Shown: positions 1 to 12,199, counted from the first letter of the stretch. The stretch is 64,000 bases of DNA from Naematelia aurantialba (GCA_021527695.1 JAKFAO010000011.1:310001-374000), one strand, 5' to 3'. Notes: a model not told the origin generated them from the sequence alone. Program-made: numbers and translations.

Positions 1-933
1 GGTATCTCGGAGAAAACGCCTCATGGCAATGTTGTCCGGGGGGACTTTTCCGTCCATGACTGTCCCCTTGCTCTTGGCGCAAACGATGGCCAGCCTAGAC
101 TGCGGGTTTCTTGCCAGAAACGCCGCCCAGCTTGTGGCCATGTGAGACAGAGATATCATAGTTGACACGTTCGCGCGAGACACGTCCACCACCGTAAAGT
201 CATTTTTAAGCATCAAGGCTTGACCAATGTCACTGTTTCTGAAATTCCACCAGGGCCATTTCACGCTGTTGATCTCGTCAATCTTTTGTGGGTCGAAGGT
301 GGCAACTCGGATGGTGCAGACGACATCGTCCTCAGCATGAAGTTTATTCAGAGTCATTTTCAGGGTGGGATCGGCTGTGGAACCTCCACCGCCCGAACCA
401 TACGGCCTGTTGAAACACATCGATTCCCGGGTACCGAAGAACACGTCAAGTGTGGGATCAGTGCCGAGTAGGACTTCGACCGAGCGAAGATTCCCCATGT
501 GTGGACAGGCATGCCACCAGAGGTCCTGCCTGTATTGCTGTTTACGGACGGTGATGTATGCAGGTTCATCAGACCGAGTGGTGTCGTACATGGTGATGTC
601 GAAATCTTTGCGTGCCAGATCCACGACCAGCCTGGATGATAAATCACACATCCATCTTTCGTGAGCGCGCATTCCGAATGCTGCCGTCGTGTCCTCCTTT
701 GATAAGTAGCTTGGAGCACCGTAATAACAACGCTTCTTCCGGGGAAGAGTGTAAGCAATGTTCAAGTCCGTCCCATCTGTCCTCATTGACTTGAGATAGT
801 CCTTCATGTAGTCGCGCGTGTCTCGGTTAATTGAGATGGTCAGAATTGGTTTTTCGGATGCAACCATGGTCAGAATCCTCAAGGTCAACTTTACAGGTAA
901 TCGGGGTCTGGAACGACAGGATTCGAGCGACAT
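1..933 (-). CDS. F-box-like protein, paralog 1 (3' end outside window)
   Basis: The reading frame is open from an ATG at 933 to the left edge (311 codons, no stop seen), so the C-terminus is missing. Residues 11-30 form an F-box-like helix pair (RLPVKLTLRILTMVASE). This is followed by a segment that aligns by eye with the gene at 2529-3914: TISINRDTRDYMKDYLKSM here against TLGIDVGTRKWIGDCLNSF there. Further on, a DDVVCTI block matches DDVVCTV in that gene, and a TSW-x5-L-x-NP stretch is also shared. No intron is needed. F-box proteins generally act as substrate receptors of SCF (Skp1-cullin) ubiquitin ligases; that role here is inference from the motif alone. No LRR, WD40 or kelch repeats are visible. 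It and its neighbour form a minus-strand subfamily distinct from the plus-strand array at 35122-47837. Confidence 0.72.
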   Translation of the reverse strand, partial: MSLESCRSRPRLPVKLTLRILTMVASEKPILTISINRDTRDYMKDYLKSMRTDGTDLNIAYTLPRKKRCYYGAPSYLSKEDTTAAFGMRAHERWMCDLSSRLVVDLARKDFDITMYDTTRSDEPAYITVRKQQYRQDLWWHACPHMGNLRSVEVLLGTDPTLDVFFGTRESMCFNRPYGSGGGGSTADPTLKMTLNKLHAEDDVVCTIRVATFDPQKIDEINSVKWPWWNFRNSDIGQALMLKNDFTVVDVSRANVSTMISLSHMATSWAAFLARNPQSRLAIVCAKSKGTVMDGKVPPDNIAMRRFLRDT

Positions 934-1389
934 CTGTGACCTGGACGGGGTGTTCGACTTTGTTTGAATCCGTCGTCCTGTATCACGGACACGGACAAGA
1001 TCAAGGATCTTTGTCAGACTGTTGGTCATACTGGTGGTGGGCAAAGTGGCAAAAAGGGTCGAGTGAGGAACGAGAATTTGGGTTTCTTTAAACGAGAGCC
1101 AGAATGTTTGCGAGGGCATAGATCTCTTCGGGCTCCGAAGAAGGCGAAGAAGACAGCGTTGGAAACGACACTGAATCTCATCTCCCCGACGACCCCTAAC
1201 CAGAATGGCGGGAAGCCTGAGTGACGTATATAGATGCTGCACAAGGGATATAGTGTGAAACGGCAAAGAAGACCAGACCCGGTGGGTAGAGTACTCGCCT
1301 TTGCCTGATCAGAGTCCAGGCAGCGCAAGGTACAAAGCCCACCCTACGTAAAAATCACAACACACACGGAACAATGATCTCTTTGAGGA

Positions 1390-1437
1390 CCGGGCTCCCA
1401 TTAACATAAACCACCGGGCTCCCATCAACATAAACCA
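1390..1437. repeat. 24-bp tandem duplication
   Basis: Two adjacent 24-bp copies beginning ccgggctccca and ending aacataaacca differ at one base. They lie just upstream of the LTR-like block. Confidence 0.8.
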
Positions 1438-1459
1438 AGGCGAGCTGCTAGGGGCATAC

Positions 1460-2028
1460 TGTCACGGGCTGTGGTACGGGTTACGGCGGTGGTATACCTG
1501 GCGTGGACGAACGGTTTCTATATAGAACGGATGTATACTTGAGATGAGATGCGATACATTCGATGAGGATATCGAGACAGAGTTGATCTGCTATATACGA
1601 GGGACTACGTCACCCTACAGGGACTCATCGAATGGATTACTAAGGGACGGGGCACGTTCGGGGCGATACGGGTTCCCTTAGTGTCACGATGCTCCGGTCT
1701 AACTTCGGCGACCTGGGACCGCTGCACAACGACTGGCTTGGAATTGGACAAGTTCCGCACGAACTCGTTGAGAGAATGAGGAAAGCCTTGACTTGGGACT
1801 GGGACGTGGAGTTGGGGGACGTGGACTGAGACTTGGGTGATCTAGAAGAACTCAGATGAGTGGTTGTAGACCCGTCGAAGTTAGAACGAGATCGTTGGGT
1901 CTTGGACTATGGGACTCAATCGAGGATCGCTGAGGAACCTCACTACAATCCGGTAAATTCTATATACTCTCGTCGAGACGAGTAGATACTCGCTCAACCT
2001 AGACGAGTTCCTCAAGCCCCACGTGACA
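1460..2028. mobile_element. Possible degenerate solo LTR
   Basis: A 569-bp block begins TGTCACG and ends CGTGACA, a perfect 7-bp terminal inverted repeat of the TG...CA type seen at retrotransposon LTR ends. It contains TATA-like stretches (ctatatag near 1529, ctatatac near 1595) and no long reading frame. The five bases on either side (catac and gccat) do not form a target-site duplication, so the call is weak. It could be an old or recombined solo LTR, or a chance inverted repeat. Confidence 0.3.
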
Positions 2029-2528
2029 GCCATGCCGCCATCCCGGTCGCGTGGATAGTCACGTGACGACTCGACGACGTCTCCGTCATGACACTTAGGC
2101 GATATATCCAAAAAGGGGAAGTGCGATGGATTCCATGACACATACGCCTGACAAGCGAACTTACCGTACTGGACAGTACTGTAGAAATTGCCACCCGGAA
2201 CTTGCCTCAGACATGTTGGGTAAGGTGTCCCTGCATGAGTAGCCTGTTTGAGAGGAATGACACAGATTGCAAAGAAACGATGAAAGAGCATTCTGGGAGG
2301 ATACCGCCACGACCATTCATGTCCAGGGTAGGCGCCTTGGCCAGACTCGTCTCAATCTACATCCACCTGCCTCGATTTTCTTCCAATCCCTCTTCACACA
2401 TCTCGAAGACTCCTCGACTCACCGCCACACTCTTGTCAGCCACTCAAAACTCAACTCGTCACTCGTCGAAACATCGCTCGCCCGTTTCCTCTATCGGAAC
2501 AGCAGAGACACCGCCTTAACGGCTCCAT

Positions 2529-3914
2529 TCACGACTCTCCAGGTAACGGTGCTTCTAGCTTCCGCACAAAAGCTACCTTATCCCGTTCCCATTCTGCATT
2601 GAGAGGCTGGAACAATGCGCGAGATTGCTGCGTAGACCACTTCAGCCCGTCTTTCGTGTCCTGGGAAAAGAAATGGATTTGGTGTTGAACTCTGCGAAAG
2701 TCGCCTTCCGTAGGGATTGTGTGATGACCCTCCTGGTCCCAATTGGGAAAGACGGGGCTGCCCCGCAGCTCATCGAGCCTCCTTCTGACAGAACTTCGGA
2801 CCTGCACTTCAAATGAGAACTCTGTCGGTCCTCCCCACTGAATCATACGGTTCCGGAACAGGAAACTGTTCAAGCGCCAATTGCTTCTCAAATCCACAGC
2901 CTCCATATTGGAGCTGAACAGAAAGCCCAGCCGCAAATTGGGATTTTTGAGGAGATCACCAGTCCAACTATCCGACATCTCCCTGATCGTCAGGGCAATG
3001 GTTTGGGGATCGGCAGATAGATAGTTGAGAAGGGTCGAGTCGTTGCAAAGCTGCAATGCCACTGATATGTCACTCCTCGTGAGATACAAGTCAGCATAGC
3101 GGTTAGTTTGGTCGATGTTGTCCAGAGGCTGAATGTCCACAGTGCACACCACGTCGTCCCGGCGCCTCAATTGGTCCTGGATCCCTCTGAATGTCGGATC
3201 GTAAGGAGTGCCATGACCTCCTGGTCTCTTGACAGGACAGCGCCCATACGTGGTAGCCCTGCTCTCGCGGAGTTCGCAAAAGTGCCGTCGCAGACTCCTG
3301 CCTAGCTTGATATGCACGGAATCGAGGTTGACGTGCTGTTTGTCCAACGGACCACAGCGGAAAGTCCAGCCACTCAATCCTCCCTCGTCTGTCGTAATCC
3401 GTCGGGTCACAGATCCACCTCCATCCCGAGGCAGATCATGCCCCGTCCAGTCCGCGGGATCTTCACGCTGGAAGTTTATTTCGAGTTCGCGGGTCAGCGT
3501 GAGACACCAATCGGCAAAGCGATGGAGCTTCTCTGCTTGCGATTTCAACTCGGATGTCGGGGAATAGAGGGACGGGTCGCCGTAATATTCTTTCATCCGC
3601 TTGGGAATGGTGCAAGTCATTGGAGATTGTGTCCATGGAGGGGTGACCGTGGGCTGGCTTGAACTTGCGCTCCCTTTTGTCGGCGCAAACGAGTTCAGAC
3701 AGTCCCCAATCCACTTCCGAGTGCCTACATCTATACCCAATGTCAGGCATGGGTCTTCCTGTGCGACAATTTCAAAGATATTGTGAAGTAGCTCAGTGGG
3801 TAGTCGGCGACTGTGCGGATTGGACTTGCTCTCAGCTTTCTGAATTTCTGTGATTGTAGCCTCGGAAGTTGGATCGAGGCTCAGATAGTCCATCATGAAA
3901 TGCTCTCTAGACAT
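2529..3914 (-). CDS. F-box-like protein, paralog 2
   Basis: Intronless frame of 461 residues from an ATG at 3914. The frame stays open upstream to an ATG at 4106, which would add 64 residues, but a TATATA box at 3977-3982, about 63 bp before the downstream ATG, favours the shorter form. Residues 37-56 carry the F-box-like motif (RRLPTELLHNIFEIVAQEDP). The middle of the protein has a DDVVCTV block and an SDI...SW segment shared with the partial gene at the left edge. The rest is not recognisable, and no repeat domain of a known F-box class is present. A role as an SCF-type adaptor is inference. It is divergently oriented to the adenosine kinase gene. Confidence 0.75.
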   Translation of the reverse strand: MSREHFMMDYLSLDPTSEATITEIQKAESKSNPHSRRLPTELLHNIFEIVAQEDPCLTLGIDVGTRKWIGDCLNSFAPTKGSASSSQPTVTPPWTQSPMTCTIPKRMKEYYGDPSLYSPTSELKSQAEKLHRFADWCLTLTRELEINFQREDPADWTGHDLPRDGGGSVTRRITTDEGGLSGWTFRCGPLDKQHVNLDSVHIKLGRSLRRHFCELRESRATTYGRCPVKRPGGHGTPYDPTFRGIQDQLRRRDDVVCTVDIQPLDNIDQTNRYADLYLTRSDISVALQLCNDSTLLNYLSADPQTIALTIREMSDSWTGDLLKNPNLRLGFLFSSNMEAVDLRSNWRLNSFLFRNRMIQWGGPTEFSFEVQVRSSVRRRLDELRGSPVFPNWDQEGHHTIPTEGDFRRVQHQIHFFSQDTKDGLKWSTQQSRALFQPLNAEWERDKVAFVRKLEAPLPGES

Positions 3915-4724
3915 GGCAGCAGAAACCGGTGATTGATGTTGAGGTGTGGGTCGAGTTGGAGTGGACGGCGATGTGCTATATACCCAAGGAGGACCCTGCA
4001 CGGAAAGTGCTGCTTGAAGAAGGATGTGTTCGCGCCTTCTCAAGTCCTGTGGCGGACTGACTAAGCGTAAAGAGGTATGAAGAGAGACCGTCCATTTATT
4101 TGCCAAACGCCCAAGGGTGAGACAATGTGGGGAAGGAAAGACTAAGGGTTCTCGCGAAGGCCGTTGTCGCCACTCGCTGACGTGGTGGAAAGAGGAATGC
4201 GTTTCCCAAGCGACGAGGGATGGTAATGGTCGAGCCCATCCACTGTTGCTGCTGGCAATGGATCATCAATGACGTTGGGCTCACTTACCTTCCGCTACAA
4301 GTTGTCCTGAGAAGGCACACAGTCAGAAACAGCAATCGCTTTGGTGCCGTGGATTCGCCACTGCTGGTCGTGCTGACGAGGCGCATCATTTACCTTCGAA
4401 GAGAGAAAGGAGCTGTGTTTGTAGCGGGCTTTTTCTTCGACATAATCTCATACCCCGTCACCGGTGGTACTTCCTCCACTCAGTCGCTGGCGGCCAGCAT
4501 GCGTAGTGAATGCAGGCGTCTGGACACAGACTTAGATACCGTAGACTGGCAGTCGACTGAATGGGATAAATTCGTATAATTCCAGGCAGAAAACTCGCAG
4601 ACGGAGTCTCGGAGCAATCTTTCGATCGCACGCACGTTGCCATATTTCCACCACGACAAAGCCTGCATCCCTCAGTATCATACTGTGATTAACATCGTCC
4701 TCATCAGCAGACCCTGCAACGAAA
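3915..4724. other. Divergent intergenic region (F-box-like paralog 2 / adenosine kinase)
   Basis: It holds the promoters of two divergent genes. No further gene, RNA or repeat was recognised. Confidence 0.5.
3977..3982 (-). promoter_or_regulatory. Candidate TATA box of F-box-like paralog 2
   Basis: On the minus strand the sequence reads GTATATAG, about 63 bp upstream of the ATG at 3914. Spacing fits a fungal TATA element and was used to choose the start. Confidence 0.4.
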
Positions 4725-6195
4725 ATGTCCACCCCTCTCGTCGTATGCTTGGGAAACCCTCTCGTAAGTAGTCGAAGCAACAGTCGGTCCTTGATGGCCG
4801 TTGCATGCAGCAACGTAGCCTTATACCAAGATCTTGCGTGTGACCGTCGTTGATCATTTCAGCTGGATATCCAGGTCGACTCGTCCGAGGGACCAAAGTA
4901 CCTCGAGAAGTATGATTTAAAGTCGAACGATGCTATACTGGCTGAGGAGAAGCATATGCCCATGTGAGTGAGACAGCTGCTGGCGGGTTCCCGGAATGAG
5001 CTCTAGCGGATCTTTTCCCATGTTTCCTTGGCGTGGTCCTACGATGTCACGGAGTGAACGCTGACCCCGCAGCTACGATGACATTGTGAAGAACGCCAAG
5101 GTCACCTATGTCGCTGGTGGTGCGGGCCAGAACACCGCCCGAGGTGCCGCTGTGAGAAGATGCTCTGCTGCTCAAACGTGGACGTTTGGCTGACAAGGTG
5201 CAGTACGTCCTGCCCGAGAAATCTGTCGCATACCTTGGATCTGTGGGCGACGACGACCTGATGCGCACTCTGCGGTCGGCCAACGAGGCGGAATCAGTCA
5301 TCTCGGCATACCAGGTCCAGCCTGCCCCCGAACGTACCGGCGCATGCGCCGTCATCCTGTCCGGCCACGACCGATCGCTGTGCACCACCTTGCGCGCGGC
5401 TGAGAAGTTTACGGTGTCCCACCTTGCCCAGCCAGAGGTCGCCAACCTCATTGCCGGTGCAAAATTCTTCTACATTGAGGGATACTTTCTCACTCACGGG
5501 ATCGAGACGTGCCTCGAACTCGCCAAGGGCGCCAGCTCGCGCGGAAAGACGGTCGTGCTCAACTTGTCGGCTCCGTTCATCGCTCAGTTCTTCAAGGTCC
5601 AGCTCGAGGAGTTGTTGCCCCACGTGGATATCCTCATTGGCAACGAGTCCGAGGCGGCCGCCTACGCCGAGGCCGCAGGCATGGGTGTGAGTCCTGATTT
5701 TCTCTTTACATTCTTTCCTCTTTTCTGTTTTCTTTTTTCCTTCCTGCAATCGTCTCGTCTCTCCTTTCACGTCGCCACAAGGTGTATGTCTCTGTTTCGC
5801 CATTTTCTCACGACTGGCGGTAGAAAGATGCACCCTTAGCCCATGTCGCGGCCACACTGGCGGGCTCGTCCAAGTCGAACGCATCCCGCGCGCGTCTCGT
5901 CATTGTCACGCAAGGCGCATCGGCCACACTCGTTGCGTCCTCGTCGCCATCCGTGTCCCCAGCCAATCTCAAGCCCGAGGATGAGAACCCCAAGACCTAC
6001 CCTGTGCCTGCACTTTCGGCGGACAAGATCGTCGACACCAACGGCGCTGGCGACATGTTTGCCGGTGGTTTCCTCGGGGCTCTTGCGCTCGGAAAGGACA
6101 TTGACGAATGCATCGAGGTCGGTCACAAGCTTGGCCAGATGTGTTGTGGACAGATTGGACCCAAGCTCGTGTACCCCAAGGAGAACGTGCTGTAG
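4725..6195 (+). CDS. ADO1: Adenosine kinase
   Basis: Phosphorylates adenosine to AMP with ATP, salvaging purines and removing adenosine produced by the methyl cycle; cytosolic. Five exons: 4725-4763, 4863-4963, 5073-5151, 5204-5686 and 5824-6195, giving 357 aa, typical for the family. The N-terminus reads CLGNPLLDIQV after splicing. The substrate-binding GGAGQNTARGA lies near residue 62, ILIGNESEAA near 220, and the PfkB signature DTNGAGDMFAGGF near 300 contains the catalytic Asp and the GAGD anion hole. The exon 4 acceptor at 5203 was preferred over one at 5197 because it gives RGAAYVLP, as in other fungal enzymes; the alternative adds two residues. It differs from ribokinase in its adenosine-kinase-type N-terminus. 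Identity is secure; ADO1 is the yeast name. Confidence 0.93.
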
Positions 6196-7033
6196 TGGAA
6201 AGAAAGAAGAAGCAAACAAAAGAACCACGCATGGCTTCAACGCCCAAAGCGCCAAGGATATCTGCCTCGGTGATACCATGTTATATACATATGTCCTTAT
6301 AGACTTAGACATGCGGCACGCTCAACAGTGCATGGACTGACGAGTGCCACGATGCATTGCAGTGCGGTGCTGCAAGGGGGGAGATCGTCGCTGATTAGTT
6401 TTGTCGTGGTTATTACCATTCGAGTGGGAAATGCGCGGCAAACTGATTAATCTATACACTTCACGGCGACCGTCGGGCAGACGAGTCCCCTCGGCGAAAA
6501 AGCAGGCAGCCACCCTCCCGGCATCGCTTTTTCCCCGATGTATTACCACGCTAAGAAAGGCCTCACAAGCCAAGAAACGGGTGGGCGGCCGGCGACTCTA
6601 CTCATCCTCTCCATCGCCGTGCAATTCATACCATATAATCCCATCGAGAGAGGGGTGGCCAGAACTGTTGGCTCGAGTAGACGGGACGAGACGAGACGAC
6701 CGAAGACCGAGAGAAAGAGCCAAGCGGTGAGTGTTTGATTGCGTAAACTCGCTCTCGGCGCGCGTCCTCAACTTTACTTTTCTTCCCTACCCACCCCTCC
6801 TGCTCTCTCTCTCATATGTTGTCTCACATCTTCACTGCGGAGACACAGACGGCAGTCTGATCTCTAATGCGCTCGTAGCATCCGCCTCTCCGGTTCTGCA
6901 GGCGACATCCGATCCGCTGCATACATCGTTCGGCTGGTGTGAGCGATTCTCAGAGCGGGCTCGGCCATCTCGGGTCCCCTAGTCTCTCCCTTGTTGGTCA
7001 GCCTCCTCTTTTGTCCACCGCTCAATATCCACG
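6196..7033. other. Intergenic region upstream of the flippase gene
   Basis: This 838-bp gap holds the adenosine kinase 3' end and the flippase promoter and leader. Several short upstream ATGs are present, but no conserved frame was recognised. Confidence 0.5.
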
Positions 7034-10000
7034 ATGCCAAGCACATCGGCATCCACCACGCCGTTGGTGCTGGCGCACAAGCGACGGCGGCAGCCAAGTT
7101 GGTTCCAGAGACACATCATACGCCCAATCTCCAGCCTCGATCCGTCCAAATTATGGCTGGCAAGCAACCGGCCGTCGGTCGCGCGCTCACTGTACATCAA
7201 CACGCCGCTTGCGCCCGATTTCTTGGACAAGAAGGGCAAAGTGCGCAAGGAGAAGAAGTTTGTCACCAACCAAAACGTCACCTCAAAGTACACGATCATC
7301 ACCTTTCTCCCGCGCAACCTGTTTGAGCAATTTCGCCGTATCGCCAACATCTTCTTCCTGGCCATCGCCATCCTTCAATTCTTCCCTAAATTCGGCACCA
7401 TCTCCCCCGGTCTTGTCATCCTTCCGCTGCTTGCTGTACTCGCCATCACCGCGGGAAAAGACGCCTACGAGGACATCAAGCGCCACCAGGCCGACCACAA
7501 AGTCAACCACTCGATCGTTCACACACTCGGTGGACCGGGCTACGAAAATGCAAACCCCATGCGATCAAAAGAGAAGACGTTTGTTCCTGCAATCCCCCTG
7601 CCCAAGCGGAAGAGCAAAAAGGCAAAAAAGCAGGCAGAGCTGGAGGGACAGACCACCGACCTGCAGCAGACCGAACTGGCCAATGTTCCCCCACCGGAAC
7701 CCAGGATGGGAGGCGGCCATGACATATCGCGGGTGCGGAGTCAGGTGTCCAACTGGGACGACGATCCGGAAGCAGGAGACAGCTTGCGGGAGCTCGGCTG
7801 GCAACGCACCATCTGGGAGGACGTCAAAGTCGGCGACTTTGTCAAGATCTACGAGCATGAGCAGTTCCCAGCTGGTGAGTGATGGCAATTCCCCATCCCC
7901 CAGCATTCCACTGAAAGCTGACATCTCTCAGATATCGTCATCTTCGCTACCTCAGAAGAGGAGGACGTGGCATACATTGAAACCAAGAACCTAGACGGCG
8001 AGACCAACCTCAAGTCTCGGCATGGCGTCAACGGATTCAGCCATCTCTCCACCACCGACGCATGTGCCAACGCCCATCTCCGTGTGGATCTTGACCCGCC
8101 CGATGTCAACATGTACCGCCTCAACGGTGCTATTGTAAATCTCGACGAGGAGGGCCCCGGCGGCGATCCAGCAGTCTACCCCATCACTCTCGAGACCACC
8201 CTCCTCCGAGGATGCGTGCTGAGAAATACCGCGTGGGTGACTGGCATGGTCATCTTCACGGGCAAAGATACCAAGATAGTCCAGAACTCTGGTGGGACTC
8301 CGTCCAAGCGTAGCAAGGTCGAGCGCCAGATGAACCCGCAAGTGCTCGTCAACCTCATCGCCCTCGGTTTGATCGCCATGGTCTGCGCCATCGTGGATCA
8401 CTTCAACGAGGTTACATGGAAGGAGCAGGATGCGTACTGGGAGCTGTATGCCGACTCTGGCGGCGACAATCCCAACATAAATGGCATCGTGACCTTTGCC
8501 AACGCCTTCATCACTTTCCAGAATATCATTCCTATCTCGCTCTACATATCGATCGAGTTTGTCCGTACAGCTCAAGCAGCTTTCATCTACTGGGACCACG
8601 CCATGAAGTATGTGCGCGACGGCGTGACGACGCGATGTACTGCGAGGAGCTGGAACTTGTCGGACGATCTTGGGCAGATACAATACATCTTCTCCGACAA
8701 GACCGGTGAGTCATCACCCCGCATTCTCCAGCTGACCTTCAGGCACTCTTACCCAGAACGCCATGATTTTCCGACAATGTTCCATCGGTGGCAGGATTTA
8801 TATCGGTGACGGGCAAATCCCCAGCAACACGATCACAAACGGAAACGGAAACGCCAAGACCCTCTCGTCATCGGGCTCGGAGTCGAGCTCGGAGCCGGCC
8901 AAGCCAGCAGACGACGTCAAGGTTCACATGGCTAAAGAAGTCCTTGCACCGTTCCATGACGCTCAACTCGACCGAGACCTGGAAGATCACGACTCGGAAC
9001 AGTCTCGCATCCTTCATGGCTTCTTTGCCGTCCTTGGTCTCTGTCACACTGTCCTCGCTGCGGAAAATGAGCCTGGAGTCATCGAGTACAAGGCGCAATT
9101 CCCCGACGAGGCCGCTTTGGTGCAGTCTGCTGCGGATGTGGGCTTTGTCTTCCGCGGTCGAGATCGTAACATCATCAAGCTTTCCACACCGTTCACAGAC
9201 GTTCCTGACGAGTACGAGCTGTTACACGTGCTCGAGTTCAACTCGACCCGAAAGCGCATGTCAGTCATTCTTCGCAAGCTGGACGAGGACGGGCGACTCT
9301 TCCTACTGTGTAAGGGTGCAGACAATGTCATCTTCGAGCGCCTTGTCAAGGACAACTCGCAGCGCGAGCTGAGGGAAAAGACGGACCAAGATCTACAGCA
9401 GTTCGCCTCAGAAGGTTTGCGGACGTTGTGCCTCGCATACAAAGTGCTCGACCCCGTCGAATACGAAAAGTGGGCGAGACAGTATCATGCGGCTACCGTC
9501 GCACTTGCGGATCGTGAGGCTCACGTGGAGCGAGTCTCAGCGATGATCGAGCAGGACCTGATCTTGCTTGGTGCAACGGCCATCGAGGATAAGCTACAGG
9601 ACGGAGTACCTGAAACCATCTCTGACTTGAAGAGGGCAGGCATCAAAGTTTGGGTAGCTACGGGAGACAAATTGGAGACGGCTGTCGCTATCGGCTATAC
9701 GACCCACCTTCTCACGAATGAGACCAATTTGATTATCGTCCGAGAAGGCAACCACTCGATCCAGGACCAGCTTCGAGATGCACTGGAAGGCTTTTTCGGC
9801 GATGGGAATGTCTCGCGAGTCACGTCGCGAGATGAAAGTCACATTGCGCCCGGCCAGCTCGCCCGAGTCAATACCGGTGTTCAGTCTCTCGTCGGACGGG
9901 ATAACGGCACTCGACCTGGTGGCTTTTCCCTCGTCATTGAGGGTGCGGCTCTGACACACTGCTTCGAGGACCCTGACACCAACGATCTACTGCTCGCTCT

Positions 10001-11828
10001 GTCGACGCGTTGCAATACTGTCATTTGCTGCCGAGTGTCCCCTTTGCAGAAAGCTCAGGTCGTCCACTTGATCAAGGATAATTTGGGAGTCATGTGTCTT
10101 GCCATCGGTGACGGTGCCAATGACGTGTCCATGATTCAAGCGGCCGACGTCGGCGTGGGTATCTCTGGAGAAGAAGGTCTTCAAGCTGTCAACTCGTCCG
10201 ACTATGCGATCGCTCAGTTCCGGTATCTCAAGCGACTGTTGTTCGTGCATGGCCATTGGAGTTATTTCCGCAACTCGTCGATGATTTACAACTTCTTCTA
10301 CAAGAATGTTATCGGTATCGGCGTGTTGTTCTGGTTCATGATTTTCTGTGGCTGGTCGACAACCTACGTCTTCAGTTACACGTATCTTCTGTTCTGGAAC
10401 GTATTCTGGACGCTATTGCCTGTGATTGCCATTGGTCTTTTCGACCGTAACATCGATGCCGACGTGCTGATGGCGCTCCCGGAGCTGTACACGTACGGAC
10501 GAGAGGGTCGATACTTTGGTCTATCGCGGTTTGGCTACTACATCTGTGAAGGTGTCTTCCAATCAGCGGTGATCTTTTTCTTCCTCAACTACGCTTATTT
10601 GACTACATCCGCCCGCGGGGATGGCTTCGACGTCAACATCTACGAAATGTCAACTACGATGGCGATCGGCGCGGTGATGGTTGCCAATCTGTTTTCGGGA
10701 CTGAACATCGATACGTGGAACGGATGGACGTGGTTCGGTATCTGGTTCGGTCCATGCCTTGTCTGGGCGTACACGGCCATCTACTCGATCATTCCGCCTT
10801 CGTCATTCTACACTGGTGTGTACGGCAATGATGTGTTCCTCTTCCGCTCTGGTCTGTTCTGGTTTGGCTGGCCATTTGTGATCGTCATTGCGCTGCTACC
10901 GCGATACCTGATCAAGACGTTCAAGCAGAACATCCGCCCAGACGACATTGACGTGATGCGCCTCGTGCGCAAGTTCCAGCCGGACGTTGACCTCGAGCGA
11001 CACCCGCTTCTCGGGGGGAAGCTGAGTGAGAAACCAGGGGGCGATGATGCGGAGATTGAGGACGAGGCGGAGGTACGCGTGGCAGAGGTGGATGCGCACG
11101 GGGCGGCAATCCCTATGACGCAGATCGAGTCGGGTCTGGGCAGCCGGAGCGGATACGTCTCGCGACCGAGTATGGAACGACCGAGTATGGAACGATATTC
11201 GTCATCTCGCGGACCGGCTGTGGACAGTAAGTCGTGACTGTTGGTCAAGACTTTATACCAAGCTGATGAACAGTGTCAACGGGACTGACGAGGGAGCCAA
11301 GTCGTGGATTCGACTTTACGACAGAAGAGGGCGGTGTGGCGGTGAGTTTGTCGATTTGCCAGATTGTGATCCACGTGTTCCGCGGTCTTGGCATTTAGCC
11401 GTTGGTGTTGCTGATCCCGACCCCAGATCCAACGCATGCAATCTAGACTCTCTGAGATCACCGAGACCTCGCGGCGGCGCGGCAGGTTCCGCTCGTCCAG
11501 GCTCAACCCGAACCGCGAAAACCGCGAACGTAATCGTGATCGAGCGAGCAGCGGGTCCACGCCATTCGGCATGTCGAAACTCCGTGAGCGGGCAGGATCG
11601 ATCTTGTCCCCCCGGAAACGGTCGGGCACACAAGCGACGAAGAGCAGTGACGATTCTGCGGGCGGGGGACGCGACAGTCCCCGGCAGAGTCGGCTGCACG
11701 GCCGTGCGGGGACGGGAGCCTCGGAGCAGGCGACGAATCAGCAGGAAGAGGAGGATAGACAGGCGGGGTACGGGAGGAGTATGGGTGCAGGGCAGAACAT
11801 CGCGCCACCCGAGCCTCCGAGGGTGTAG
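7034..11828 (+). CDS. P4-type phospholipid flippase, Dnf1/Dnf2-like
   Basis: P4-ATPase that moves aminophospholipids or phosphatidylcholine from the outer to the cytosolic leaflet of plasma or endosomal membranes, normally with a Cdc50-type partner. Exons 7034-7874, 7932-8705, 8743-11226, 11274-11341 and 11427-11828 give 1522 aa. Visible motifs: the P4 N-terminal FLPRNLFEQFRRIANIFFL with membrane helices, NLDGETNLK of the actuator domain, the phosphorylation site DKTGTLTQN near residue 535 (rebuilt across a 37-nt intron), TGDKLETA and GDGANDVSMIQAADVGVGISG. About six C-terminal membrane segments follow, then a long polar tail. The tail has a short tandem PSMER duplication and a GFDFTTEEGGVA segment created by splicing exons 3 and 4. 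The long TM1-2 loop and ILQFFPKFGTISPG favour the Dnf1/2 clade. The substrate cannot be read from sequence. Confidence 0.93.
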
Positions 11829-11906
11829 GCTCTGGGATGAAGGCGCTGGACTCGGTCTCTGGTTTGATCTGCCCTATGGAAATGTACTGGCGTGCATAGG
11901 GTGAGG

Positions 11907-11988
11907 GACGAGGTGAAAGAAAGTGAGAGACGAGGTGAAAGAAAGCGAGAGACGAGGTGAAAGAAAGTGAGAGACGAGATGAGAGAAG
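11907..11988. repeat. 22-bp tandem repeat, about 3.7 copies
   Basis: The unit gacgaggtgaaagaaag plus tgaga recurs at 11907, 11929 and 11951, with a diverged partial copy at 11973. It lies in the probable 3' UTR of the flippase gene. Confidence 0.85.
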
Positions 11989-12199
11989 AGGGTGTCTCTG
12001 AGCTGTTTTGGTGGTGTTGTGTTGGGATTAGGCGGGGACGGGTATCTGAGAAACGGGGCCTGTAGGGATCTGTGCTGGGTTGATGATAGATTAGTCTCGA
12101 TCATATAACGGAAGAGCCATGCATCTGGTGTATCGCGTGCGAGTCGTTGTTACAGAACATGGTAGAACAGGGAGCGGAATTTAGCAATGCTGGTAGCGC

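Larger units (their letters stand above)
934..2528. other. Gene-poor interval
   Basis: This 1.6-kb interval lies between the two minus-strand F-box-like genes. It holds a 24-bp tandem duplication and an LTR-like block, annotated separately. The short open frames present have no recognisable family and look random. Confidence 0.55.

Noticed and set aside
5294..5884. Long minus-strand frame inside the adenosine kinase gene
   Set aside because: Codon-bias shadow of the conserved plus-strand exons; no family resemblance.
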